A stretch of DNA of 64,000 bases, taken from contig CATNEN010000038.1 of NCBI GenBank assembly GCA_950097015.1, forward strand, positions 11,415,001 through 11,479,000, read 5' to 3'. The notes under the pieces were generated by a model. It was not told where the DNA came from. It was given only the letters and a program-made list of their open reading frames with translations, and did not search any database. Shown here one piece after another: positions 1-12,400 of the stretch; positions within the stretch are counted from its first letter, which is position 1; the number at the start of each line of letters is the position of its first letter. The DNA comes from Macrostomum hystrix. Taxonomy: Eukaryota > Platyhelminthes > Macrostomidae. The position numbers and the translations under genes were made by a program.

Positions 1-1
1 C

Positions 2-59
<58 letters not shown>

Positions 60-355
60 CCTGCCTGTCTGCCTGCCTGTCTGTTTGTCTGTCTGCCTGC
101 CTGTCTGCCTGCCTGTCTGTTTGTCTGTCTGCCTGCCTGTCTGCCTGCCTGTCTGTTTGTCTGTCTGCCTGCCTGTCTGCCTGCCTGTCTGTTTGTCTGT
201 CTGTCTGCCTGTCTGTCTGTCTGCCAGTCTTTTTGTCTGTCTGTCTGTCTGTCTGCCTGTCTGCCTGCCTGTCTGTTTGTCTGTCTGTCTGCCTGCCTGT
301 CTGCCTGCCTGTCTGTTTGTCTGTCTGTCTGCCTGTCTGTCTGTCTGCCAGTCTT

Positions 356-395
<40 letters not shown>

Positions 396-489
396 CCTGC
401 CTGCCTGTCTTTCTTTCTGCCTGTCTGTCTGTCAGTCTGTCTGTCTGTCTGTCTGTCTGTCTACCTGCCTGCCTGTCTTTCTTTCTGCC

Positions 490-542
<53 letters not shown>

Positions 543-566
543 GTCTGTCTGTCTGTCTGTCAGTCT
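1..566. repeat. CTGT/CTGC microsatellite
   Basis: Almost pure (CTGT)n with CTGC and TTTGT interruptions that form a longer, duplicated pattern. It ends about 60 bases before a good 3' splice site, so it is most simply the end of an intron of the + strand gene at 627. Open frames across it follow from the 4-base period and are not coding. Confidence 0.9.
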
Positions 567-626
567 GCATGAAATAATTTTGGTTAGTGGACTCATTCTG
601 GTGCCAAACAATTCTGGTTTCCGCAG

Positions 627-1142
627 GTGACAATGCAGCGCTGCTTTACACGCGAGGGCTCGGTGTCGCTGAACATCACACCGCCGAATTCCGTGGCAAA
701 AGTCGGTATCGGGGCAAAGCTGAGCCTGCAACTAAGCAGCGGCACTGAGAGTACGGAGGTCGAGAAGGTCAAGTGGAGCCTGAACACGAGTGTCCCAGTG
801 CCACGCAACGCCACCACCAAGGTGCAAATCCTGCTGGATGAGCAGGAGATTGACTGCGAGTTCTCCGTTGTCAGCCGGATCTCGGGCAAGGCGGTGTTTC
901 GACCCCGCGACTCGGACGGTCGCTGGAGCCAGCAGGCGTCGCCCATCGTGATCCCGGATGTGCGGACTGTACTGCTGAACCGGCGCGGATTCACCCAGTG
1001 CCTGGCCACTGGCCGCGAGGCGGTCGTGTTCACCTCCGAGGGCCGGCTTCACTGCCGCTACAATGTCAACCAGCGGGTGCTTATAACGGAACAGCCGCTG
1101 GCTTCAGGAGCTTCTGCGACAGGTCCCCAGGGGGAAGACTGA
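627..1142 (+). CDS. Last coding exon of an aerolysin-like (ETX/MTX2 fold) protein
   Basis: The exon opens after a pyrimidine-rich 3' splice site (TTTCCGCAG at 618-626) and runs 171 codons to TGA at 1140-1142. The first residues are V-T-M-Q-R-C; the ATG at 633 is probably internal, because the splice site lies just upstream. Residues 12-90 alternate polar and hydrophobic positions and are rich in Ser/Thr (KLSLQLSSGTEST, then VKWSLNTSVPVPRNATTKV), followed by a beta-rich stretch with a Gly turn (SRISGKAVF). That order resembles the stem and C-terminal beta region of aerolysin/ETX/MTX2 pore-forming proteins, which occur in many animals (natterins, biomphalysin). The last 60 residues are not recognised. 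Upstream exons lie outside the window. The fold call rests on pattern only, and secretion or activity cannot be judged from this exon. Confidence 0.55.
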   Translation: MTMQRCFTREGSVSLNITPPNSVAKVGIGAKLSLQLSSGTESTEVEKVKWSLNTSVPVPRNATTKVQILLDEQEIDCEFSVVSRISGKAVFRPRDSDGRWSQQASPIVIPDVRTVLLNRRGFTQCLATGREAVVFTSEGRLHCRYNVNQRVLITEQPLASGASATGPQGED

Positions 1143-1189
1143 TTTGGCGATTTTCCTGAGTAACCTAAACGACCATTAGACTTGCTTAG

Positions 1190-1775
1190 CAATAGAAAGA
1201 CCACGCCATCCCCCCTGGAGAAAGACCACGCCATCCCCCCATCAGAAAGACCACGCCATCCCCCCTGGAGAAAGACCACGCCATCCCCCCATCAGAAAGA
1301 CCACGCCATCCCCCCTGGAGAAAGACCACGCCATCCCCCCTGGAGAAAGACCACGCCATCCCCCCTGGAGAAAGACCACGCCATCCCCCCTGGAGAAAGA
1401 CCCCGCCATCGCCCTGGAGAAAGACCCCGCCATCTCCCCTGGAGAAAGACCACGCCATCCCCCCTGGAGAAAGACCCGCCATCGCCCTGGAGAAAGACCA
1501 CGCCATCCCCCCTGGAGAAAGACCCGGCCATCGCCCTGGTGAAAGACCCCGCCATCCCCCCTGGAGAAAGACCACGCCATCCCCCCTGGAGAAAGACCAC
1601 GCCATCCCCCCTGGAGAAAGACCCCGCCATCGCCCTGGAGAAAGACCCCGCCATCCCCCCTGGAGAAAAACCACGCCATCCCCCTAAACAAAGACCATGC
1701 CATCCCCCCTGGAGAAAGACCACGCAATCCCCCCTGGAGGAAGACCACGCAATCCCCCTGGACAAAGACCACGGG
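1190..1775. repeat. 25-bp minisatellite
   Basis: About 23 copies of a 25-bp unit with core GAAAGACCACGCCATCC. Some units read CCCCGCCATCGCC and a few are shortened. It lies directly after the stop codon of the aerolysin-like exon, so it probably sits in that gene's 3' UTR or downstream. The long open frames on both strands follow from the near-regular period and are not genes. Confidence 0.9.
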
Positions 1776-2765
1776 GTATTTCAAATTCCCACTGCCTATG
1801 TCTCCCACTGTCTCGATAGCTCCCAAACAGAATGACACATTTTAGTGAAATTCCACCATACGGATCGAAGTTTTTCACCGCCCGAGTCAGCATTGTCCAA
1901 ATATTCTGCGATTCTTGTCGGAGTTGCCTTATTGGACCGAAACGGAAAATGTGAGTCCGTGTTCTGGGATAGCATTGCCATTGGTTGAATACTTAAAGAG
2001 ATACGGACCATACACACATCATGGTCTTTCTACTGTTAAAGCAAGCATTCTTCACATCGGCTGGGGTTAGGACCATAGACAAAAAGATGCGGAGAAGCGA
2101 TTTGCTCAAACCGAGAGGTCTGGGGTTCGAATCTTGGCGGCCGCGAAATCAACAACCGATCAGATCGAATTGGCTTTTATACAATTTTTATATTTCAATT
2201 GTCGTTTTGCTTTTGCTGAAACTGTCTTAGCTGGTTGATATTTCGCAGTTTTATGAAACCAATCATTAAGCAATATGTAATTTAACAATCAGTACAAGTA
2301 CTTCTGCACTTGATGTACTTTTGCAGTCATGTACTTTTAAACCGTTTGCTTTTATTAGTCATAAGCTAATTCGTTTCATTCTGTACTTTTATCTTGCACT
2401 TCTGAAACCTTGAAAATTTTGAAAACCTTTGAAAATTCTGAATGGGATGTTATTACTCTTTGAATTCTAGAACTTTTTCATTTTTCGCCGTTGTCCATTT
2501 GATCAGAGCAGTGCAGAGCCAAACCCGCTTTTGATGGTGAGGCTAAATAAACTTTTATCGCTAAACACACATCCGAAATCCACTTCCTGACCGATGGAAT
2601 TGCAGTCTTAGTTGGGCTTGACAATCGTATCCATGCGCTGCTGGATACCCAGAATTTGCAGCTGGTATATAATTTTTTATAGCAGAGTTGAAAAAGGCGA
2701 CTGAAGCATTACATTTTAGTAGCCTTAAAATCAGGACAATATAGGGCTTATCAACTCCAACTGCT
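1776..2765. other. Non-coding stretch with a tRNA-like box and an AATAAA
   Basis: No convincing exon is seen. At about 2095-2150 a segment ending in GGGGTTCGAATCTTGG resembles a Pol III B box preceded by a weak A-box-like GCGGAGAAGCG, so it may be a worn SINE head. AATAAA at 2546-2551 could be the poly(A) signal of the + strand gene, but it is 1.4 kb beyond the stop. Confidence 0.3.
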
Positions 2766-4107
2766 CAAATCCACTTCCCAATCAATAAATCCACTTCCCA
2801 CTCTCTAAATCCACTTCCCACTCCCTAAATCCACTTCCCACTCTCTAAATCCACTTCCCACTCACTAAATCCACTTCCCACTCACTAAATCCACTTCCCA
2901 CTCACTAAATCCACTTCCCACTCACTAAATCCACTTCCCACTCACTAAATCCACTTCCCACTCCCTAAATCCACTTCCCACTCACTAAATCCACTTCCCA
3001 CTCTCTAAATCCACTTCCCACTCCCTAAATCCACTTCCCACTCCCTAAATCCACTTCCCACTCTCTAAATCCACTTCCCACTCCCTAAATCCACTTCCCA
3101 CTCACTAAATCCGCTTCCCACTCTCTAAATCCACTTCCCACTCACTCAATCCGCTTCCCACTCCCTAAATCCGCTTCCCACTCCCTAAATCCACTTCCCA
3201 CTCCCTAAATCCACTTCCCAATCACTAAATCCACTTCCCACTCCCTAAATCCACTTCCCACTCACTCAATCCGCTTCCCACTCCCTAAATCCACTTCCCA
3301 CTCCCTAAATCCACTTCCCAATCACTAAATCCACTTCCCACTCCCTAAATCCACTTCCCACTCACTAAATCCGCTTCCCAATCACTAAATCCACTTCCCA
3401 CTCACTAAATCCACTTCCCAATCACTAAATCCACTTCCCACTCACTAAATCCGCTTCCCAATCACTAAATCCACTTCCCACTCACTAAATCCACTTCCCA
3501 CTCACTAAATCCACTTCCCAAACCCAAATCCACTTCCCACTCACTAAATCCACTTCCCACTCCCTAAATCCACTTCCCACTCACTAAATCCACTTCCCAA
3601 TCACTAAATCCACTTCCCACTCACTAAATCCACTTCCTAATCTCTAAATCCACTTCCCACTCACTAAATCCGCTTCCCAATCACTAAATCCACTTCCCAC
3701 TCACTAAATCCGCTTCCCAATCACTAAATTTGCTTTCCACTCACTAAATCCACTTCCCACTCACTAAATCCACTTCCCACTCACTAAATCCACTTCCTAA
3801 TCTCTAAATCCACTTCCCACTCACTAAATCCACTTCCTAATCTCTAAATCCACTTCCCACTCACTAAATCCGCTTCCCAATCACTAAATCCACTTCCCAC
3901 TCACTAAATCCGCTTCCCAATCACTAAATCCGCTTCCCACTCACTAAATCCACTTCCCACTCACTAAATCCACTTCCCACTCACTAAATCCACTTCCCAC
4001 TCACTAAATCCACTTCCCAAACCCAAATCCACTTCCCACTCACTAAATCCACTTCCCACTCCCTGAATCCACTTCCCACTTCCTAAATCCACTTCCCACT
4101 CCCTAGA
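2766..4107. repeat. 20-bp minisatellite
   Basis: About 67 head-to-tail copies of CTCACTAAATCCACTTCCCA with CTCC/CTCT/ATCA and CCACTT/CCGCTT variants. Two units are shortened (AACCCAAATCC near 3521 and 4021). The variant order repeats in blocks, which points to unequal exchange of multi-unit segments. It lies between the convergent 3' ends of the aerolysin-like gene and SZT2. Confidence 0.95.
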
Positions 4108-4241
4108 TGGAGAAATTAGCAAGGTTTTAATGACCAAAAGCCAAAGACAGCTATTACATTCAGGCAAGCGCGGACATGTCTAAGTAAATCACAATAGAAA
4201 ATTTGCAGACAAATATTTGTCGAATCTATTTACTAAAATGT

Positions 4242-4247
4242 TTTATT
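4242..4247 (-). other. Candidate SZT2 poly(A) signal
   Basis: AATAAA on the minus strand, about 315 bases after the SZT2 stop codon and before the 20-bp array. It is the closest canonical signal that I see. The 3' UTR between 4248 and 4558 shows no other feature. Confidence 0.5.
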
Positions 4248-4558
4248 GAGCTTGCACGCAACATACTACTGTATATAGTCAAGTTTGGCAGTAGTACATA
4301 CTGAAATCAATCCAGTTTGTTGGTGAACAGGAAATTTGTGGCTGTACACAATAAATAGATAAAATAGTGAGGAATTTGACAATCGGTGAGATAATACGAG
4401 TTATTTAATGCCTGGATCTACATAATAAGCCAATCGCGTGACGACACGGAAATGAGCAACGATAGTAGTATAGATAGATGATGTGTGAAACCAATCCGAG
4501 CAGGGCTTGTAGATTGGCACGCCAGATTAATCTCGATAATTGATTGTTAAGCAGTTTT

Positions 4559-4843
4559 CTAAGAAGCACCAGGGCAGTACAGGCTGTGCCAGGCCTTGAA
4601 CACGCACTGCTCAACTACGTCGTGCACCCTGGCGACCAGGCCGCGGTTGCAAAGCAACTGTTCCGGACTGCTGGACTCCGAGCTGGTTCTGCCGCCGCCG
4701 GAGGCAGCTGTCAGGTTGTCTCGGCGCAGCACCGCCAGCAGGCTCAGGTGGGAAGTTTGCAGCGTGCGTCGAACTAGAAGAAATTCCTGGCGATGGCGGG
4801 GAGATCGACGATGGGCGCGAACTTCAACGTCGAGTTCGTCGTC
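4559..4843 (-). CDS. SZT2: SZT2 exon 24 (last)
   Basis: Acceptor TTTTTTTTTAG|GAC, stop TAG at 4561-4559. It encodes 94 residues with RQEFLLVRRTL, TSHLSLLAVLRRDNLTAAS, VHDVVEQCVFKAWHSLYCPG. The C-terminal half matches the V.VV...W..L end of SZT2 proteins. It is missed as a long ORF because it is short and opens at a splice site. Confidence 0.9.
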   Translation of the reverse strand, partial: DDELDVEVRAHRRSPRHRQEFLLVRRTLQTSHLSLLAVLRRDNLTAASGGGRTSSESSSPEQLLCNRGLVARVHDVVEQCVFKAWHSLYCPGAS

Positions 4844-7800
4844 CTAAAAAAAAATTTTTGTGACTTGATATGTATCGAAAATTTGAAAAGCTAGCTTTCC
4901 AAGGCATCAAGGGGCGTCCGATATGTATCGAAAATGATAAAAAGCAAAGTTTACTTTAGCTAGACAATCGATATGCATTTTTTACAGAAACACGATATGT
5001 GTAGAAAAAACCATAATTAACCTGGCTTTTTTGACAGACCCGATTGGCTTGAAGATTATAAAAATCCAAGTTTACCCGGTGACATTCGGAGGTGCCCGAC
5101 ATGTACATGTATAGAAAAAGAAACGCTAAGATCTCCTCAAAAATTTTGTGTGCAGCCGATATGTACCGAAAATTACGAACACAGTCTAGCTTACAAGGCG
5201 ATATTTAAGACACCCGATATGTATCGAAAGATAGAAGTTTCGGCAGACAGTTAACTGCTGTAAGGCGCGCCCATTTTCTGCTGAAAAAGTAGACACAGTA
5301 GCGCTAAAAATAGTCAACAACAAACCTCTGATATCGTCGCAACATCAGCGCCACCCCCGCGGCCATTCCTGCTGGCGTCTTCGACATCGTCGTCTACCGG
5401 ACTCGTGTCGCTGCTGGCGAAGGCCACGTCCGGTATGCGGATGGCCAAGTACTGGTAGGCACAGGCTGGACTAGCTGAGGCGAACAGGGCAGAGCCGGGC
5501 CTGTACCGCTCGCACAGCCTGTCGAACACGTAATCGGCAAAGTTTTGGCGCATATTTAAAATGCGATTAATCCTAGAATCGAGATCGTCTGCCGGGATTT
5601 GCACGGCGGCTGTGTTTAGCAGCTCCTCGAATTCGGAGAAGTCCAACTGCTGCTGCAGCTGGACAGCGGGCAGGTCGCCACCAATGCTGCCGAGAAGCCG
5701 ACTCCAAAGGAGGTCTCGATGACAGTCGGCAGCGGCGGCCTGTACAGTTCGGGCCAGCTGGCCGGTGACCCGGTTCAGCGCCAGCCGGAGCGATTCAAGG
5801 AGGCGCTGCTGATGATCGGCCGAGTAGCCGAGGACGTCGGTGGCTGGCTCCGGCTGGTGGCTGAGCTGCTGATGCTCCGGCAGTGACTCCTGCGAGGTTA
5901 GTCGTCGGGATATGGCTGGACGAGTATGGACGAGGGGAGCTCACACGACCCTGTGGTGGAGATTACTGATGACTAACAATGACTGAGATCGGGGGAGGTC
6001 AAGTGACCCCCTGCCTGACGCTCAAAGCTAGCATTCGAGGTCACAGACACCTGGAGATAGGTTAGGGGGGTCACTTGATTCTCAGGATCGTCAAGGCTAT
6101 CTGGAGATCGGCTAGGGAGGTCACTTGACCCTCGAGTGGCCAACACTATTTGGAGATAGGCTAGGGAGGTCAATTGACCCCCCAGGATGGTCAAAGCTAT
6201 TTGGAGATAGGTTAGGGGGGGTCACTTGACCCTCAGGATCGTCAAGGCTATCTGGAGATCGGCTAGGGAGGTCAATTGACCCTCAGGATCGTCAAAGCTA
6301 TTTGGAGATATGTTAGGGAGGTCACAGTTGTTAAAATGCGCTGTCCATTGAATAAAATTCACTAACAATTATTTTTATAACGAAACAAAAAATACAATTC
6401 TTCAAACGAGGTCTGTTAAAAAAAAACTCGTAAAAGCGGAAAAAACAGGAAACAGAAACAGTCTGTTAGAAGATTGGATTGTTACCGAATGAGGCGACGA
6501 GGGACTGAAGGTGAACAGTGAGCAGTAGCCTGGCACCTAGATGCGAATATTACACACAAGAGGGTTTGCGAAATCCGTCTCCACTTATAGTATTTGTATA
6601 ACGTCCGATAATGAGTAATAATGGTAGGTTTATGGCAGGAGTAGCTAAGACTTCAGAATGAATTAAAAATCACTCGTCATCTAATTAGATGTAAAAAGTT
6701 TGTTAGGTAAACGGCAGGAGTAACTATACCCTTATAAAAAATATAAAATCACTCGTCATATAATAAGATGTAAAATAGTTGGGTAAATAGCGTGAGTAAC
6801 TATACACTACTATCAGACACGAAATGCCTCGCCATTTATTAAACTTACCAGCTGGTGTGGTGGCAGAATTCTGCCTGTACGAATGTGCCTCGGCTCCAGG
6901 GCCACCGAGAGACTGCTGGCTCGAACTCGACCGCCGCCGCCTCCAAGCGCCGGCCTTGGCAGCCTCTGAATTGGAAAACACGCATCAGGATCCAGCAGAA
7001 TGATGAAGACGCTGAACTTGACGCTGTCAGGCTGTCGCGAGCTGCTAGTCCGCTCCTGGCTGATGACGTACAGCACGTGGTGGCGCTGGCTGATTTCGGC
7101 GCTGTGATGCACCAGGCAGTACTCGGAGCTGCCGCCGGGCGAGTCGGTTTGAGTACGCATGACCCGCACTGGGTAGCGCTGCTGATTGGCCTGGGACATT
7201 GTTGTGGGCAAGCACTTTTGGCGTTAGTTTGAGCAGCCTTTGAGCAGAGCAGCTAGTTATGCTCTGATGCTCTGAAGGGCTAGAGAAGCGACCTGAAGGA
7301 TCTGGGCAAGCAGCCTGAAGGATCTGGCAAGCAGCCTGAAGGATCTGAGAAGCGACCTGAAGGATCGGGGAAAACGACCTGAAGGATCGGGGAAAACGAC
7401 CTGAATGATCTGAGAAGCGACCTGGAGGATGGGGCAAATGACCTGAAGGATCTCAGAAGCGACCTGAAGGATCTGGGCAAGCAGCCTGAAGGATCTGGCA
7501 AGCAGCCTGAAGGATCTGAGAAGCGACCTGAAGGATCTGATAAGCGACCTGAAGGATGGGGGAAACGACCTGAAGGATCTGATAAGCGACCTGAAGGATG
7601 GGGCAAACGACCTGAAGGATGGGGCAAACGACCTGAAGGAACTGATAAGCGACCTGAAGGATGGGGCAAACGACCTGAAGGATCTGAGAAGCGACCTAAA
7701 GGATCTGAGAAGCGGCCTTAAGGATCTAAGATGCGGCCTGAAGGATCTGAGAAGCGGCCTTAAGGGTCTAAGATGCGGCCTGAAGGATCTGAGAAGCGGC

Positions 7801-9451
7801 CTGAAGGATCTGGCAAGCGACCTGAAGGATCTAAGATGCGGCCTGAAGGATCTGGTAAGCGACCTGAAGGATCTGAGAAGCGACCTGAAGGATCTGGCAA
7901 GCGACCTGAAGGATGTGGCAAGCGATCGCTCAGGTCGACCTGAAACTATGAGAAGCAGCCTGAAGGATCTCAGAAGCGACCTAAATAAAATTCTATCTGT
8001 CTAAAAGACAGATAGCGCACTTCGCAGAATCATCGATTCTCACCTGCATATACTTGAAGATCTTTTCTCGTCCAATATTGCGACTAGTTGCGCTAAAATG
8101 AGTCACATAGGCGTAGTGATTGGCGTACAACGGCGGCTGCTGAATATCCCGCGTGAATGCGTGCAGGAAGGCCACCACATCGTAGCCTCCTCGCAACTGT
8201 TTCAGCGGAGTGGGGCGACGGTCCTGAATGTAGTCGCACAGCATCCTCAGGTGATAGTCGTGACAGAAGGAGTGCACGTGGGTGTAATCTCGCATTAGAT
8301 CAACGCATTCGACTATCTGACGGCTGGCCGGCTTCACCAGGTGGAACGGCCCACCGGCGGGCATAACCAGGCGGCTGCCCTCCAGCACGGAGAGGCGCAC
8401 GTGCAGGAAGTCCTCGCGGCAGAACACTTCGACAACGATGATGTCGTTGCGATTCTCGATTACCTTGACTAGGAGCCTGCGGAATCAGGGAAGGTGTTGC
8501 AGAGGCTAGTGGCTGGGGTGTTACAGAGGCTAGTGGCTAGGGTGTTACAGAGGCTAGTGGCTGGGGTGTTACAGAGGCTAGTGGCTGGGGTGTTACAGAG
8601 GCTAGTGGCTGGGGTGTTACAGAGGCTAGTGGCTGGGGTGTTACAGAGGCTAGTGGCTGGGGTGTTACAGAGGCTAGTGGCTGGGGTGTTACAGAGGCTA
8701 GTGGCTGGGGTGTTACAGAGGCTAGTGGCTGGGGTGTTACAGAGGCTAGTGGCTGGGGTGTTACAGAGGCTAGTGGCTGGGGTGTTACAGAGGCTAGTGG
8801 CTGGGGTGTTACAGAGGCTAGTGGCTGGGGTGTTACAGAGGCTAGTGGCTAGGGTGTTACAGAGGCTAGTGGCCGGGGTGTTACAGAGGCTAGTGGCTGG
8901 GGTGTTACAGAGGCTAGTGGCTGGGGTGTTACAGAGGCTAGTGGCTGGGGTGTTACAGAGCCAGGAGGCAAGGGTGTTACAGTGGCTAGTGGCTGGGGTG
9001 TTACAGAGCCATGAGGCAAGGGTGTTACAGAGCCAGGAGGCAAGGGTGTTACAGTGGCTAGTGGCTGGGGTGTTACAGAGCCATGAGGCAAGGGTGTTAC
9101 AGTGCCATGAGGCAAGGGTGTTACAGTGCCATGAGGCAAGGGTGTTACAGAGCCAGGAGGCAAGGGTGTTACAGAGCCATGAGGCAAGGGTGTTACAGAG
9201 GCCAGAAGCACAGTGGTGTTAGTTACCTGTAGTGCAGTCCCAGGTGCGGTGCAGGCATGTTTGGCAGCAGCTCAGCGCCCGGAGCAGCCGGGGTAAGCAG
9301 GAGCAGCTTATAATTGCCGAACAATTTCTCTTTCCGAGTCAGATAATCTGAGTAGGCTCGAACCATGTCTGCTTTCAAGTTGGCGTACCAGGCGCCGCTG
9401 CCGCGAAGCATGACCGAAGGATCCGTTGCCGTGGAATCCTTCGATTGCTGA

Positions 9452-9495
<44 letters not shown>

Positions 9496-12400
9496 ATTAG
9501 CAGCGCTGACAGCGGCGAACGAGGCAACGGACGATTCGTGCCGGGTTTTAGCCGCCACAGCAGCAGCAGCCGACGATGCCGACGAAGTGAAAGCGGCGTT
9601 GCCAAACAGACCGGCCGTCAGAGGATTGTTAGTGCTGGATTTGCGTCTCAATTTACCTGCACAATTCACGGCCAGGGGAACAAATTATTTTTGCTAAATA
9701 TAGACCATTTAGTTTCTTTTAGAACTCAAACTCAATTAGAAATTGTCGTACTCGTAGGTCCACCGACGTTTCCTGTAGGAGCTGATGCTTCTCGCTGCAG
9801 TTGGTGGGGCTGCTGCTGCTGTTGCTGCTGCCCCAGGCCAATTCGAGACTGCCTAGGCCGGCCAGATCTGCTCAAATCGAACCGAATCGGCGCCGCCACA
9901 GAGTGGACCGGGCGCAGGCCGGCTTTGAGTACGGCCATAAGCTCGTGCGGACTGAGGCCGCTGGCAGCCAGCTGGGCGCTGCCGAACAGGTCGATGGTCG
10001 GCGACGAACCGCAGGCGTCACTCTGCAGGGCGCTCAGCTTGCGCCAATGCCGCATTCGAGCCTGGAATGTTTGTAGGTGTGCATGATGATCGGTGACAGG
10101 TGTACATTAAAGTGATTGACAGGTGTAAATTAGAGTGATTGACAGGTGTACATTAAAGTGATTGACAGGTGTACATTAGAGTGATTGACAGGTGTACATT
10201 GGAGTGATAGGCAGGTGTACATTGGAGTGATTAGCAGCTGTAAATTGGAGTGTTTGACAGGTGTACATCAGCCTACCTCGTGCATCTGACCGAGCCGCAG
10301 CAGCTGCAGAAAGTGCCAATAAAGGTCATCGCACACTCCGCCACAATAATCTGACGCCGTAGCCTCGGCGATGCCGCGGCGCAGCTGGGCGAGGGCGGCC
10401 CCGCGCTGGCCGGTGCGGCAGACGGCGAACGGGTCGCGACCGGAACCGGCTGCGGCAGACGATCCGGAGCTGTCCCCGGCAGTGGATCCGGTTCCTGGCA
10501 CGGCACGAATCGAGTGCTGCTGCAGCATCTGCTGCTGCTGCTGCTGCTGCTGCTGATAGAGTTGCATTCGCTGTTGCTGCTGCTGGCGCAATAGCAGAGC
10601 CGCTGACGAGTGCGGGCCTCCGCTGCCCCGACTGCGTATTGACGAAGGCGCTCCAACCGCCGAGGTTGATGGGGTTGAGCCACCGACACCGGGGGGGCCC
10701 GTAGCGGCGGCGGAGACTTGGCTACCAGGCGCAGACGGATGCAGGTAGCTGGTTGAGCTGCCGCGCATCGGCTCCGTGACCAGGTAGCCGAGGCCCAGCT
10801 TCGGGCAGACAACGTGAGACTTGAAGGCGAGAAAGCTGGAAGGCAAAGTTAGTGAATAAATGAGGGGATCAGGGCAGTGGGGTAGAATTGGGGGGAGAAA
10901 GGCGATGGGGTAGAATTGGGGAAAGGCGGTGGGGTAGAATTGGGTGAGACGGTGGGGTAGAATTGGGGCGGAGAAAGGCGGTAGGGTAGAATTGGGCCGG
11001 AGAAAGGCGGTTGGTTAGAATTGGGGGGAGAATGGCGGTAGGGTAGAATTGGGCGGAGAAAGGCGGTGGGGTAGAATTGGGGTGTAGAAAGACGGTGGGG
11101 TAGAATTGGGGGAGAAAGGCTGTGGGCTAGAATCGGGGGAGAATGACGGTGGGGTAGAATTGGGGGAGAAAGGCTGTGGGGTAGAATCGGGGGGAGAAAG
11201 GCGGTGGGGGGAGAAATGTGGGGGGGGAGAAAAACATCGGGGTAATAATGAGATAATGATGAGTTCTCTGCCACACCGCAGGTTAATGTAGGAGAAGCAG
11301 TCCCTGAGCCGATCATTGATGCTATCCAGCAGCTGCTTATTGAGATTGTAGGAATAAAATGTGACATCCTTGCCGCTGATGCAGATCATGACAAACAGCT
11401 GCCTGTGCACTGTGTGAAAAGCGGAGTCACAGACCAGCTGCTGCTGCTGCTGCTGCTCCTCTTTAACGGCCGTGGGAGCCGATGCTCGGGTGTTCAATGA
11501 CGACATCTCGGAGTCGGTGGATACAGGGGTGTCAATAACTGCGCCGCCGCCCGCGTCGACAATGCCAGCCAGGTGCGGGCAAGCCGCCGCGGCCCTGGTC
11601 GAAGCCGAGGCAGCTGAAGAGTCGGCCGAGCTCGGACTGGGGGTCGCACAGAAGTTGGGGTAGCCCAGCGATGTCAGGCTGTAGCTGGCCAGCTTGATCT
11701 GCGGCGCGGAGCTTCCGCCGACGACGCTGGTGCCGACGCCAGCACCACCGACGCTGCCGACGCTGGACTCGGAGGCGGCATCGGCGCCGGCGGCAGTTGT
11801 AGAACTCGAAGCGTCATCCGCGTTGTTGGAAGCATTGGAATAGCCGAGCCGCAGAGCGTCGTGCCAGAGGCTGCGGCTACGGCAGAGGACCATGAAGTGC
11901 CGCTTCCTGCCCGGTAGGCGGCGACTGTCGGCAGTTGAGGCGTCGAAGGAGTGCGGAGTCCAGGCCGCCTGCCCGGGGTCCAGTCCTTGCGAGGCCTCGT
12001 AAACGGCGTAGGTGAGATTGGGCAGGCAGCCGGACAGGTCGTGCTTGAGAAAATAGTCGATGCTCTTGGCCGAGTAGAGCTTGATGCTGCGCTGCTGGCA
12101 TGGCTGGTGATCGCTCGACTTCTTGGAGAATCGGGCGAACCAGGGCCTGCAGAGAGTTGGCGCACATGGATGCAAATGAACAGGTGGGATAAAACAGGTG
12201 CGACTAATGATCGACCAAAGGGGGTCGGTGACAGAGCGTTCGCCTCTCGCACTAAAGTCCCTAGGCTCGATTCCGCGGCGAGGCCATCATTAAATTGTCG
12301 TGCTATTTGCGCCTTTGAGGGCCAATCTCCAAGGCACAGTGAAATGTACACTGCCTGAAGATGAGAAAGTCAGGGCAGATGTACACACCTGTGTGAGTGT

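Noticed and set aside
49-630. Cys/Leu/Ser/Val-repeat ORFs in the CTGT tract
   Set aside because: Microsatellite translation; it ends at the intron border before the exon at 627.
1182-1838. Long ORFs on both strands over the GAAAGACCACGCC repeat
   Set aside because: Tandem 25-bp repeat with indels; the frames change with unit-length variants and show no domain.
2766-4107. CRISPR array or centromeric satellite
   Set aside because: The repeats are directly head to tail without unique spacers and the locus is clearly eukaryotic. The array is also too short and too close to genes to call a centromere.
8494-9222. 242-codon ORF (VLQRLVAG repeats)
   Set aside because: It is the 24-bp array of SZT2 intron 20, antisense to the gene and flanked by exons 20 and 21.
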